DNA of 64,000 nucleotides, taken from contig LODT01000037.1 of assembly GCA_001606155.1 (NCBI GenBank), positions 1,550,001-1,614,000 on the forward strand. Direction: 5' to 3'. The notes beneath the pieces are model-generated. The model had not been told where the DNA came from and ran no database searches. It worked only from the letters and a program-made list of their open reading frames with translations. Source of the stretch: Tieghemostelium lacteum. Lineage: Eukaryota; Evosea; Eumycetozoa; Dictyosteliales; Raperosteliaceae. The position numbers and the translations under genes are program-made. Below, piece after piece: positions 21,680 through 33,600 of this stretch. Position 1 is the first letter of the stretch. The number at the start of each line of letters is the position of its first letter.

Positions 21680-23122
21680 TTAATATTGATGTTTCCTTAA
21701 TTTAATAGTGTGGATATTTGTAGACTCTGTAGTATAGCACTTTTTAGAGCAGAATACAACATGATCATTTATACAGTAGTGCGAAGAAAAAGATGTATCA
21801 TGTGACATCTGAGTGATACATCTATTCATATTATTCAGTTTAGACAATTCAGTTGGTGTAGAATGATAGTCATTTAATTTATTCAAAATGTAGTGGAATA
21901 GATGACCACTTTCACCATGATAGGTCAATTTAAAGAACTTGATAGAGTTCTCATTGGACAATATCAGAGTTAGGATTTTGGATTGAACACTATCCATGTA
22001 GAGTACCTTTTGATCTACATATTTAAAATTATTGGTGAACTTTAATTGCAACTTTGATACATTGTTATACGTTTTAAAAGGGATTTGATCAAATCCTCTA
22101 CTAATGTCAATGTTAAGCATTTTAAATACTTGGACACATTGAAGAATATTATAAGGGAGTTGACAACCGGGTATTGTCAATTTCTTAATATTGGGATTAT
22201 TTAATGAGGATCTTTGGTGTATACTACGTAAGTGTACACTTTTTAGTGACATAATTGGATTAAATATACTCAAGACATAGGTATCATTGATGTTTAAAGA
22301 TGTCAATGTACTATTATTGATTACATAGTCTTCTTTAAAATTAATAACTGTTACAGGGAGTACTAAACTTTGTATACAATTGTTAGAGTTCAACATTTGG
22401 ACGAGAATACCAACATCCACTAGAGAACCATTTAGATTAAGAGACTTTATTGTTTGGTTGCCATGTAATGCAGGTAAGAGTTCTTCAGTATCAAACTGAA
22501 CCCACACAATACTCTTCAGTCGAGTAAAATTATGAAAGGTTGAAAAAGGCATTTTGCTAGCACTTGATCGATTCATTAGCTGTATTAAACATTGTGTTGG
22601 TGATATTGTATCTGATTGTAAAGATAACATTTTAGTATCATAATCTGGACACCACAATGATAATTTGGTGGTATTTTCAACATTGGATTGAGGATAACTA
22701 CATAAAAAGGTCTGTAAATTAAAGACCTTACTTTTAGTAGTTTCTGATATGTCTATCAAATGAATACTTGATTCCTTTGGGAGAGTGTATTCCTCATAAT
22801 ATAGATTGTTGATAATGATTTTATCCAAATTTAAAAAACTATGTTTATTCACTAGAGTCTGAATATATCTATAATTTATATCTATATCATATTCTATTCG
22901 AACATAAGGATAATCTAGAATCTTTAAAACACCACTCCAAGACTTTGAAACACATCTAAATTTTCCAATAAATTCCATCAAATCATTAATATCCATCACA
23001 TATTGATTAGGTGTATTTGAATATTTCTTTTTCACATATCTCTTAAATAATATTCTTTCATCATAAATTATATAGTTTAATATCTTTGTAATAATATAAT
23101 TTAAAGTGATGGACATGAACAA
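21680..23122 (-). CDS. F-box-like dictyostelid orphan with LRR-like repeats
   Basis: Single exon, 480 residues. The N-terminus (LNYIITKILNYIIYDERI to FRCVSKSWSGVL) resembles an F-box: hydrophobic start and a CVSKSW end. The rest has irregular leucine-rich segments (IKSLNLNGSLVDVGILVQML, LTSLNINDTYVLSIF) like the large, fast-evolving F-box/LRR families of dictyostelids. No catalytic motif. A role as a substrate adaptor of an SCF ubiquitin ligase is possible but unproven. Confidence 0.6.
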   Translation of the reverse strand: MFMSITLNYIITKILNYIIYDERILFKRYVKKKYSNTPNQYVMDINDLMEFIGKFRCVSKSWSGVLKILDYPYVRIEYDIDINYRYIQTLVNKHSFLNLDKIIINNLYYEEYTLPKESSIHLIDISETTKSKVFNLQTFLCSYPQSNVENTTKLSLWCPDYDTKMLSLQSDTISPTQCLIQLMNRSSASKMPFSTFHNFTRLKSIVWVQFDTEELLPALHGNQTIKSLNLNGSLVDVGILVQMLNSNNCIQSLVLPVTVINFKEDYVINNSTLTSLNINDTYVLSIFNPIMSLKSVHLRSIHQRSSLNNPNIKKLTIPGCQLPYNILQCVQVFKMLNIDISRGFDQIPFKTYNNVSKLQLKFTNNFKYVDQKVLYMDSVQSKILTLILSNENSIKFFKLTYHGESGHLFHYILNKLNDYHSTPTELSKLNNMNRCITQMSHDTSFSSHYCINDHVVFCSKKCYTTESTNIHTIKLRKHQY

Positions 23123-23784
23123 AATATTAAAAAAAAAAAAAAAATAAAAATAATAATTCTATGTTTAATCAATCATTTTAATTTATTTAAAATATCTGTG
23201 GTATCATTGACATTGGTAGTTTATCATATGTAAAAATAAATTATTAAATAGATATATAATTTACATTAATTGATCAATTTAATGAAACTGTTTTTAATGA
23301 AAATAAAAATAACTAAAAAATTAAACAATAACTTCAGAGATATTTAATGGAGCTAATAAAGTTATCAATAAGTGATAGTTTTTATTATTTTTTTTTGATT
23401 TTTGTATTAACAATAAACTTGTTAATTATTATTAATGTCAATTTAATTCATAGACGGTGAAACTAGGATGTTGGACAAAAATAAATAGATAATCTGAGAG
23501 ATAATTCTAAAAGAATTTCTATCTCCTATAATCTAAGAATTTTGATTAATACCTATATATTTTTAAACCTCTACAATGATTGCGAGGGGTGGAGTACTTA
23601 CTTTTTTTTTTTTTATGATTCACAATATAACCATTGATGAAATATTTTAAATTATATTTGGGTACAACTTGTACTAACAGAAGTAATATATTATATAATA
23701 TTTTTCTTTTTTTTTTTTAAATCCTCAATTATAATGTATAATTTCTGTATTTGAAAAAATACAATTATTTTTTACACATATTAT
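23123..23784. other. AT-rich intergenic region
   Basis: No coding frame with plausible composition on either strand and no RNA gene recognised. Contains long A and T tracts. Confidence 0.5.
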
Positions 23785-24340
23785 CTATGCATTAGCAAGT
23801 GCAAAAAACTTAAATTTAACAGTTGTTAGTTACCATGAATATTAATAAATTATTAAATATTATATACATACCAATGATTTATGATAAATGCCTCGGAGCC
23901 CAGTTTTGGAGCTTTTTGATCTTTTTTTGGAAGGAAAAGAATAATGTAATTTTTCTTTTGGATATAATACAACTTTTTTCTGGACATCGTCATCGTCAAC
24001 ATCAGACTCGGATCCATCATATTCATCGTCAGCAAAATCCAATTCATTGGAATCAGGATGGGAAGGTATTTGATCAACTGGTACTACTTGTTGAGAGAAT
24101 TCATCAAAATTTCTCTTTTTTGAAGACTTTTTTCTATTGGATTCTTGGAGGTCTTCTAACATGCTCTTAAATACATTTCCAGGTGGTATTTGATAGGAAA
24201 TAATTTTTACACTTTCACTATCACTACTAGGAGCACTAGAGGGAACAGGAGAGGACAAAAGAGCATTATCTTTTTTTTTTTGTATCTTGGAGATCGTTTA
24301 GCATGGTAAGGAACACATTTTTGCAGGTATCTGTATTCAT
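23785..24340 (-). CDS. Acidic/basic nuclear-looking protein; frame break at an A11 run
   Basis: Unrecognised. On the minus strand an ATG at 24340 opens MNTDTCKNVFLTMLNDLQDTKKK. Coding then continues only in the adjacent frame from an 11-A run (24271-24281), through DNALLSSPVPSSAPSSDSES, to 23872, then across a GTATGT...AAG intron (23809-23871) to exon 23808-23785 ending FFALANA. Downstream NVFKSMLEDLQESNRKK is a second copy of the N-terminal NVFLTMLNDLQDTKKK, so both sides belong together. A run of ten A would keep one frame. The body is Ser-rich, acidic (DFADDEYDGSESDVDDDD) then Lys-rich. It is either a recent frameshift, an indel in the sequence, or a programmed event. Confidence 0.55.
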
Positions 24341-24682
24341 ATTAAAATAAAAAGCTGAGAAATAAAAGAGTAAGTTTATATTTCTATTGAATAAAGCGTA
24401 AATGTTTACGTTACACACTTTTTAGTTTGACTTTGAAAAATTTTCAAAAAAATTGAAAAAAAAAAAAATAATAAAAACACAGAGAATGAGAAACTCTGAG
24501 TGAGTCAATTTAGGTAATTTGTATTCCGAATTTCAAATATTTCCCATTCTTTGCTATAAAATCCAGAAAGTTGGAGTTTATTATTCCCTTTTTTAAATTA
24601 AAAATTATATCATCAAAGAATATTAAATAAATAAAATAAAATAAATATAACTAAATGTATATTAACCATTTGGATTAAATAT
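24341..24682. other. AT-rich intergenic region
   Basis: Upstream of the frame-broken gene and downstream of the cap methyltransferase gene (both on the minus strand). A/T tracts only; nothing else seen. Confidence 0.5.
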
Positions 24683-25719
24683 TTAAGTATTTATAATAAT
24701 ATCATTTTCAGTGAGGAAGGGGGGTCTATTTCGTCTATATTGATTATTATTAATTTGTTGTTGATTTTCCAAAAGATTGTTTGAAGTATTAGGAGTTCCA
24801 ACTTTTTTGAAAGCAAATACATTGTAGATTCCAAGTGCTTCCCAATTGTTAAAAGGTACAGTACCATTCTCATCAAAACAATGCATTTTGTGGAAAAGAT
24901 TAAGATTTTCAGGATTATTAGACTTTTCAAAGATGTAATCATGAAATGTAGATTCCATGACCAATTCTAATTGATATTGTTTGGCAAGCATTACCAAAAC
25001 ATCCATATGAACTAGGTACTCTTCTAGATTGTTAATGGCATCTTGAAGGAAATATTTATAGGTACATCCAAATGGGCTGAATTTCAGAGGTTCTCCATTA
25101 TCAGGTTGTGTAAATTCAATAGAAAATACATCGTTACCAAATTTATTAGATTTTGCCTCTATGCATTTCTTTGCTAATAGACAAGCATTGGGAATGGTGC
25201 CTATAAAATGACCACCTTCTTTGAGAACTGAACTGATATTAAAGAGAGCAGCTTTTGCAGATTCTTCAGATCGGAAAGAATAGTGAAATGAAAATTGACA
25301 ACTAACTAAATCACATTTTACATCTTTTGGAAACACTTGTAACAAACCTTTAGGTGAAAAACAGTCACAACAAATCAATGTGGTATCAAATCTAATTTGT
25401 CTAATTTTTTGATTGTATCTCTCTGTTGCATGTTTGAGAGATTCTAAACTTATATCAGCTACAATTAATTTACTGATACCAGCTTTAATAAACTTTGGTA
25501 AATCACCTAATTTTCCACCACACAAGTCCAATACAGTGGCATTTGGTGGTGTAAATTCTTGTAATAACATTGATTTTACCCAATTATTTGTATTCTTTAG
25601 ATATAATATTGGACTATTATCTCTTATATGAATAGGAACATTTGATTTCTCGTCATAATGTTTTGAAACATCATAGTTTTGTTTAAAATATTTAATTTCA
25701 CCAGTAGTACTATCTGTAT

Positions 25720-25797
<78 letters not shown>

Positions 25798-26245
25798 GCT
25801 GTGGATATTGCTGATAATCATTAAAATCTCTTTGGTTATTATTATATCCTTGATTATTGTTATCATATTGCTGTTTGTTGTAATAGTTTCTATTACCGCC
25901 ACCTCTTCCCCCTCCTCTTCCTCCTCTTCCTCCACCTCTATAGTTATTGTATTGTCTATAATCAGTATCGCTTCTATTATCATTATTATAATGGTTATTT
26001 CCACCTCTATTATTATTGTGTTGTCTATAATCTGTATCTCTTCTATTATTACTGTCATAGTTATTATTGTTATATTGTCTATTTTCATAATTTTGTTTAT
26101 GATGTCTGTGACCATTATTGTAATCATATGGATTGTATCTATAGTTTTCTCCTTGTTTTACATAAGGTCCATTCGAATATTGTTGATTTTCATATTGTGG
26201 GTTATTTTGAGATTGATAATAATCTTCATTATTATTTGAAGTCAT
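24683..26245 (-). CDS. mRNA cap guanine-N7 methyltransferase
   Basis: Single exon, 520 residues. Residues 1-190 are low complexity: Asn/Tyr/Arg-rich, an RGG-like patch (GRGGRGGGRGGG) and poly-Gln. The catalytic domain (about 195-490) is the RNMT/Abd1 fold: a basic, hydrophobic lead-in (IRDNSPILYLKNTNNWVKSMLLQ), SAM-binding VLDLCGGKLGDLPKF, ADIS at the ribose-binding acid, DLVSCQFSFHYSF and GGHFIGTIPNA. The enzyme adds the N7 methyl group to the mRNA 5' cap in the nucleus. The RGG-rich extension could add RNA binding (inference). Confidence 0.95.
25721..25802 (-). repeat. Poly-Gln tract (CAA repeats on minus strand)
   Basis: About 27 Gln codons, nearly all CAA, within the N-terminal extension of the cap methyltransferase. 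Confidence 0.9.
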
Positions 26246-26593
26246 ATCGGATACGATTAGTTTATAAAAAAAAAAAATAAAAATTTAATTTTAAATATAA
26301 ATATTTATGATTTAAATTTTATATATAATCTAAACATTATTTACTTAGTCTATACTCTAATGTAAAAATAAAAAACTATTAAAAATCTGTTAATCTGAAT
26401 ATCTTTTTTTAAAAGAATATGCCAAAAAAAATCTATATTCAAACTATATTCAAAAAGTAGTAAAGTCTAATCTTTTATAAAAATAATATAAAGATCCTTT
26501 AGATCTATATTTCTAATATTCAAGCTTTTTTAAGATCAAAAATTTTTTTCATTTTATTTATTTCATTATTTGTACAAATATTCATATCTTACA
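26246..26593. other. Divergent promoter region
   Basis: AT-rich stretch between the divergent cap methyltransferase and acyl-CoA synthetase genes. No further feature seen. Confidence 0.5.
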
Positions 26594-28250
26594 ATGAGCA
26601 CTTTATACAGTGTAATAAAAGAAACAACTACTAACAATAAAAATAAGGTAGTTGTAACATTACCAGTTCACAATAACAACCAATTACATGGTATTGATAT
26701 TAGTTACCAACAACTATTCAATGATTCAAAATTCATTGCAAACAAATTGCAATCTACTGTCAATGTAGGAGATGTAGTTTCTATAGTTTTAGCTAATGGT
26801 TATTCTATTTTATCTATTTTTTTGGTAAGTTTTTTATCAATACTTGGTCATTAGTAATTAGAGTATAAAGTACTTATTCTTAGACCTACAGGGTGTAACA
26901 TTTAATAAATGTATTGCAGCACCTTTAAATTCGACCTATACCAATGAAGAATTTAAATACTATTTTAAAGATATGAATGCAAAATTGGTATTGATTCAGA
27001 GTGATTTAACAGCTGCTTTAGATGCTGCAAAGGAATTAGGTATTAAAATATGGGAGATTAAAGAGAATCATTTTGCTGACACTGGTAAATACAGCGTTTC
27101 AGTGGATACTGATACAATGGATGGGTCATATGAAGGTGAGATATCAGTGTTACCCGTGAGTTCTGATAATGCACTATTCCTTCACACATCAGGTACAACC
27201 AGTAAACCAAAAGGTGTACCTTTAACACATGGTAATCTAGCACAATCATGTTTAAATATCAAAGAAACTCTTCATTTGACACCAGCTGATAAATCATTGG
27301 TTGTAATGCCACTATTCCATGTTCATGGTTTAATTGGTGTTTGTCTATCCTCTTTTAAAGGGGGTGCATCTTTAGTCATTCCTATAAAATTCAGTGCTAG
27401 TGTATTCTGGAATCAAATTAGAGAGTTTAAAGTTACTTGGTATTCAGCAGTACCAACTATCCATTCAATTCTAACAAGTGTTCAAGCTAGTAGCTCTAAT
27501 GTATACTCAAATAAGGGTCTATTGAGATTTATTAGATCATCAAGTTCATCACTATCACCAACACTTTTAGATTCCTTAGAAGATTATTTTGGATGTCCTG
27601 TTATTGAAGCTTATGGAATGACAGAGGCTTCACATCAAATGGCATCAAATCCACTTCCAAAAGACGGTCCAAGAATACCAGGTTCAGTAGGAAAAGGTGT
27701 AAATGTAAAAATTGCAATTCTCAATGAAAGTGGAGATATACTAAAAACTGGTGAAATTGGTGATATTGGTATTCAAGGTCCCAATGTCATGTTAGGTTAT
27801 CTAAATAATCCACAAGCTAATATTGATAATTTTATAGTAGACACTGTAAACAAAGAGACATGGTTCCTCACTGGTGACATCGGGTTCTTGGATCCTGATA
27901 ATTACCTTACTCTCAAAGGCAGAAAGAAAGAACTAATCAACAGAGGTGGTGAAAAGATCAGTCCCCTTGAAGTTGACAATGCACTCTTGGAAAATGACCA
28001 AATTTCAGAAGCAGTCTGTTTTGGTGTACCTGATCAAAAGTATGGCGAAGAAGTTTGGGCAGCTATCATCCCAAAAGAAGCATATCAAAAAACCCTCACA
28101 CCACAACAAATTACAGAATTCCTTCAAAAGAAATTAGTTGCCTTCAAAATTCCAAAGAAAATCATTCTAACTGATAACTTCCCAAAAACAACCACAGGTA
28201 AAATTCAAAGAAGATTCATCTCTGAGTTCTTTTACAATCAACATAAATAA
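26594..28250 (+). CDS. pcsA: Acyl-CoA synthetase, Pcs60/AAE3-type (oxalyl-CoA synthetase-like)
   Basis: Two exons, 26594-26824 and 26892-28250 (GTAAGT...CTACAG), 529 residues starting MSTLYSVIKE; an in-frame Met at 26570 is less likely. The splice restores SIFLGVTFNKCIAAPLN, typical of the family. AMP-binding motif HTSGTTSKPKGVPLTH, the YGMTEA box, TGDIGFLD, GRKKELINRGGEKISP and the catalytic lysine in KTTTGKIQRR are intact. It resembles yeast Pcs60 and plant AAE3, which activate oxalate, and D. discoideum pcsA, named a probable peroxisomal CoA synthetase. The C-terminus is NQHK, not a canonical SKL-type peroxisomal signal, so localisation is open. Confidence 0.9.
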
Positions 28251-28295
28251 ATTTAAAATTAATAGTCAACCCCAAAGGAGAGAACTCTTTTATTA

Positions 28296-30203
28296 TTATT
28301 TTTGTACATTTTTCCAGGTGAAGTTATAGGTAATATCATTAAGTGTTCTAAGAGTTGATATTTGTTTGAGCTGTTCAGAGAGTTCTGTTGTGATTGCTAT
28401 ATTGGACCATATACTAAGAAGTTGTGGATACTGGTGTTTATTAAAAATAATGTTGGTTACTATATTGGTTGGGAAGCAATTAATTGTAAACTCTAAATGT
28501 AGTTCTATAATGGTACTTTTACAAGACTCTAGAATGGTGTCAACATTATAGAATTTAGTGGCAAATGTTATACTTAAATCAGTTAGATTTTTAAATGGCT
28601 GTTTGAGTATTTTCTCAGCTATGGATTCATTGTGCTGCAGTACTACCATTGAAAGTTTTTGAACATGATCAAATTTCCTCTTACTATTAATTTGAATGTA
28701 GGGTAGATTCTTATTATTCAACACAAATGGACATTCTTGGTATAGACAATACTGACCATAACTAATTGCTCTTTTTGGAAATATATGTGGAAAATTATAT
28801 TTACTAAATATTTCTTGGCCTAGGTTTAATAAATATTTACAAGTTAGACATATCACTATTCTCCATGGAATAAACTCTCTATTATCAAATAATGATTCTG
28901 GATCTACATAGTGAAATGACATTAATAGTATAGATCTTAAAATGAGTTTTGGAATTTGTATAAATGAAATTCCATTATTCTTATTATTATTATTACTATT
29001 ATTATTATTATTTACAGATAGAAATATATCAATATCAATAATTTGTTTTAGAGTTGTTGAACGCATAATGTGTTTTGATTTAAAACCATCATATTCTAAT
29101 ATTTTAGTACCAAAGCATTGAATTAACTCTTCCAAGAAACTATTGGACTTATACTCTATTGATTCTACTACTTTGTTAATGGATTGTAAATCATCTAATC
29201 CAAGATATTTTACAGAACGTATTATTGCTTTAATCTCTGCTAGAAATGTACCTTTATGATGTAAAGCTAGTAATACTTCAAGTGTCTTTTTTCTCTGTTG
29301 AATGTCATCTTGAAAGCTTAGTAAAAAGTCAACGAATGTATTTAAAAATGTTCCATTAGAATACAGGAATCTATTGGCTAATGCAAAATTCAAAAGGATA
29401 GCTTGTTTTAGTTTCTCTAGTAGAATAGGTGCAGTCACAAATCCAATGGAAAAGAACTTTAGTAGTTTCTGTACTATCTCTAGTTGAGTGGCTTTAGTGT
29501 AGACTTTATATTCAATTAATCTGATTAGAGTCTGAAACACAATCCAAATGATATTTGAAATATCCTGAGGTGATTTAAAATCAATTTGCATCCAATGACA
29601 CTGTTCAGTTGCAATTAGAAAATCTAGAAAATAATTCAACTTGATTTGGTTACTAAATTCCAGTGTATCTGGTATCTTTAGATTTTGTTTAAGTTTTAAA
29701 AGTGAAGTTGATTGCATAGATGACAGTGATTTCTGTATTATCACAGGTACGAATACTGATGTCTTTATGCCTAGTAGTAACCTGAAATGACTAGATATGA
29801 AATCTACACAATCCAATAAGAGTTCAGACTCAATATTCTTGTGATAACAGTGATCTAAAATTATATTACTATTGGCAGCCCACATATCACTATTTTCAAT
29901 AACTAATTGATGTATTCTCTGATCATTACTATTTTCATAGAGTTTCTCAAGATTCTGGTTCTTTAATTTTACTTTAACATGATAGTGATCAAATTCAGCT
30001 ACATGATCTATTATTTGAAATAGTAAATCAACATTACCATAACTAATAGTTGATATGATAATATTAGAAACCATCTGATGAATCTCTAATGGATCTATAT
30101 TTTTAACTTCATCTGTATATTCTTTAAATATTTTAAAAATCTCTGAATAATTATTCTCCTTAAAAAGAACTAATATTTTATCAATCCCTTTTGATTTAAA
30201 CAT
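28296..30203 (-). CDS. Large orphan protein, dictyostelid-type
   Basis: Unrecognised. Single exon, 635 residues, mainly alpha-helical by composition, with no membrane span or signal peptide. It has a poly-Asn insert near residue 390-400 and a possible Cys cluster (ICLTCKYLL, YCLYQECPF). The C-terminal third has irregular leucine-rich segments (LTDLSITFATKFYNVDTILE, STIIELHLEF) like those of neighbouring F-box/LRR orphans, but no F-box is evident. It starts and ends cleanly and codon composition resembles neighbouring genes, so it is probably expressed. Confidence 0.6.
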   Translation of the reverse strand: MFKSKGIDKILVLFKENNYSEIFKIFKEYTDEVKNIDPLEIHQMVSNIIISTISYGNVDLLFQIIDHVAEFDHYHVKVKLKNQNLEKLYENSNDQRIHQLVIENSDMWAANSNIILDHCYHKNIESELLLDCVDFISSHFRLLLGIKTSVFVPVIIQKSLSSMQSTSLLKLKQNLKIPDTLEFSNQIKLNYFLDFLIATEQCHWMQIDFKSPQDISNIIWIVFQTLIRLIEYKVYTKATQLEIVQKLLKFFSIGFVTAPILLEKLKQAILLNFALANRFLYSNGTFLNTFVDFLLSFQDDIQQRKKTLEVLLALHHKGTFLAEIKAIIRSVKYLGLDDLQSINKVVESIEYKSNSFLEELIQCFGTKILEYDGFKSKHIMRSTTLKQIIDIDIFLSVNNNNNSNNNNKNNGISFIQIPKLILRSILLMSFHYVDPESLFDNREFIPWRIVICLTCKYLLNLGQEIFSKYNFPHIFPKRAISYGQYCLYQECPFVLNNKNLPYIQINSKRKFDHVQKLSMVVLQHNESIAEKILKQPFKNLTDLSITFATKFYNVDTILESCKSTIIELHLEFTINCFPTNIVTNIIFNKHQYPQLLSIWSNIAITTELSEQLKQISTLRTLNDITYNFTWKNVQK

Positions 30204-30675
30204 TTAAAATAAAAATAACTAAAAAAAAAAAAACAATTTTGTTGTCAATCTTGAATTATGGCACAACTTCTCTTTCCAGAGACCCTTTGGGAGAGATTCA
30301 ACTATAAATAAATATTAATTAATATTTTGTTACACACTTTTCTAAAATAATTTGGAATTTAATTTTTCAAAAACACCCAACAAGCATTGAACAGAACCTA
30401 TTGTAGAAATATATAATAGTTCTTTAAAGATTCTTTTATGTTATTCATAGTCCATTTTGTAGGTATTTACACTACCAACTATATCTTGGCAATATTGGAA
30501 ATATCTCCCTCTGCTTACAGAAGTATTGTGATTTATTTATGGATACTGCATTTTTTATAAATAAAGTACTATCTTTATTTAGCAAAATTTTATTTGGAAA
30601 TAATCATGATATTTTATCATTTTTATCATTATGATAAACTATAGTTGTTTGGGTTATATTTCATAATTATGTTGT
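30204..30675. other. Intergenic region with possible coding scraps
   Basis: Mostly AT-rich. Two short plus-strand stretches look coding-like: a 17-codon frame from the ATG at 30258 (MAQLLFPETLWERFNYK) and a segment after a TAG near 30463 reading NYILAILEISPSAYRSIV. They may be remnants or exons of a very small gene; support is weak. Confidence 0.35.
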
Positions 30676-33600
30676 TTATTCACTATCAGAAATTATTATT
30701 ATTTCATCATCTGGTATTTGTGTTTTTGATTGATTGCTATTTACAGTAACCTCGTCATCATCATCAACACTGAGAACAATATCCATATCATACATTGATG
30801 GTTGTTGTGGTTCTACTTTTACCTTACTAATTATTTTAGGTTGTATTGCAATTGGTTTTACATAATATTCTTTCTTTATAAGGATATTATTATTATCAAT
30901 TTTAACTTGTTTAGGTTGTTGTTTCACCAAATCTATTTCAGGAAATTGTTGTTTTACTATTGGAATAGGATTGATTTGATTGTATTGGATTTGTTGAGGA
31001 GAATTACTATATTGTGATTGTCCCAACTTTTGTAACTGAGGTCTTTGTAATAGTTGTATTTGTTGACTCTGTCTAAGTTGTTGGAGTTGTTGAAGTTTTT
31101 GATTTTGTTGAGATTGATTTAGTTGTTGTAATTGGTTATTTTCAGGTTTAACATGAACTGGTTGTGATTGGTGTAGATTTTGTTGTGATTGATTTAAAGG
31201 TTCTTGTTTGACCCCATTCTCTGATTTCACATATGAGGTTGTATTTTCATTGTTATTATGTTGTGAATATAAATTATTGACATGTGAAGTGTCAATGAAT
31301 GCTTGTTGAGATGTTGGTTCACCACTTTTAAATAATACCATGATTTCATTGAAATTCAATGTAAATTGGTCTAGAATTAAATTAGAGTCATAATCGTCGG
31401 TGAGTAATGCATCTGCACGAACTTTTTTGTGAGCTTGAAGTTCAAGCATCTTAACTTCAATACTCTTTTTAATGACAATTCTCTTGATTATAATATTCTT
31501 TTTCTGACCAATTCTGTCAACCCTTCCAATGGCCTGCTCTTCTATTGCATTATTCCACCATGGATCCATGATATAGACATGACTGGCACAAGTGAGATTC
31601 AACCCAACACTAGAACTCTTTGTGGAGCACAATAGAATTCTAGGTCCAGAATCCACATTGTTAAAGTTGTGGACTATTTCTCTACGTTTTTGAATTGGCA
31701 TAGAACCATCATATCTAAAATGGTCTCTATCACGTATCCAATTGTGAAACTTAAATTCAGATTCAATCAAATCCAAATAACTAGTCCACTGTGAGAATAT
31801 AATACATTTCACACCTACAGCATCTGGATTGTTGATAATTGATACTTTTAAATCAGCAATCAATGCATCAATTTTTGATGACGCAATGTATTTTCCTTCC
31901 ATTTCCCTAGCAATCTTTGCTCTCTGTTGAACAATTCTCTTGAAACGATTGTTAATCATAGCACTATAGCTCTCAAATCTCTCTTCTGTAGTCTCAACAT
32001 GGTTCTCCATTAACATCTCTTCATCATAGTCATTAGTGTATCCAATCTCTTCCTCTACACCATCACCAATATCTTCTTCATCATCAATGTCAACCTCTAC
32101 ATTATCACCTTCATAGAGTTGGTTAGACTTCTCTTTGATTCTGTCAATATTTCTATTGGAAGCTTTATGGTTACTCAATTGTAATGGTTCACCACAATTC
32201 TTACAAGTTGGATTCTCTGCTCTCATTGACAAATCCCAACATGATTGACAATAGACATGATCGCACATTGACAATATCAACTTATTTGGATCTCTTATTC
32301 CACAACATATAACTTCATTTTTAATCTTTTCTCTGTAATCCAATAGCCCAACATGACAACAACATTGTCGAAGATTTAATAAACAAAGTATTAATCTATT
32401 ATAAAATATAATAAGTAACTTATCCAATTAATATATAAAAACATATACATACATAAATGATGCTTTTTTTCTTTCATGTTCTGGAAGTGATTTTAAAAAT
32501 GTGATAAGTCTATCAATCTCTAAAAACAAAGCTTGGTAAGCTCTGAACTCTTGTTCATTGAAATCTAATTCAATTAAATGTTCAGTTCTGGTGTAACATT
32601 TGTTTATATTAACTTCAGTTTTGGTACGTCTGAGAAGAATGGGGTTTAGGAACTCCTTTAAAAGTGGTATATTAGAACCTTTTTTAACTAATTCTTTAAA
32701 TGTCTCCATATCCTGAGCAATAGGATAAACTCTAAGGAAATGTAAGAGAGGGAACATTTCATCGACATAGTTCTGAACTGGCGTACCTGTAACGCACCAT
32801 CTATGTACAGATTCAATATTCTGTAGTGCTTTGAATAGCCACGTTGTAACACGACAAACATGGGATTCATCAATGATAACTCTCCACCAAAATGGACGAA
32901 GTAGTGTTGGAATGGGGTTAGGTGTGACCTTGTTTCTACGATTTTTCTCATAGTTGGCAAATTCCATTCCAAAGGTATTGTGAGTTGTCAGAATGATATC
33001 ACATTTATAAAAATCCAATGTTGCCGATAGTTTCTTTCGACTAGCACCATGATATTCATGTATAACCAAACTCTTATAAACCATAGGTGATAGGAATTTC
33101 TTAATTTCATCTTGCCATTGACCCAAAACTGATGATGGACATATAATAAGTGTGGCTCTGGGTCTTTTAACTGTATCTTGAGTTCCTTTTGAAAGTATCT
33201 TCTGACGGATATGTAATTTACTTTCAATCTCAGAGAAAATCTGTGTATGTTGTGGTGTTTGTGCATATACTGGATGGTTCTTCATAATCAATGTAATTGA
33301 CATTAAAGTCTTACCAAGACCCATTTCATCAGCCAACAAACCACCAGAGAGTTTAAATCTATTTTCAGGTGCTACCAGTGAAATCTTATCACAAATGGTA
33401 TTAAAATAGAAATTAACTCCCTCTACATTATAGGTTTTCCATAGACTATCCATCTTCTCGTGATGGGTAATAAATGGGTTAGTCTCTCTTTTAATCAACC
33501 ATCCAACACCCTCAAGTTGATAAGGGTACATTGGGTGTGTCAAAAATGGGGGTTGTTCAATAGGTTGAAGTTTCTTAAAAACTGAACCATCTTCATCATT

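Noticed and set aside
25624-26239. Poly-Asn and poly-Leu frames opposite or within the cap methyltransferase N-terminus
   Set aside because: They are off-frame readings of the poly-Gln and Asn/Tyr-rich regions.
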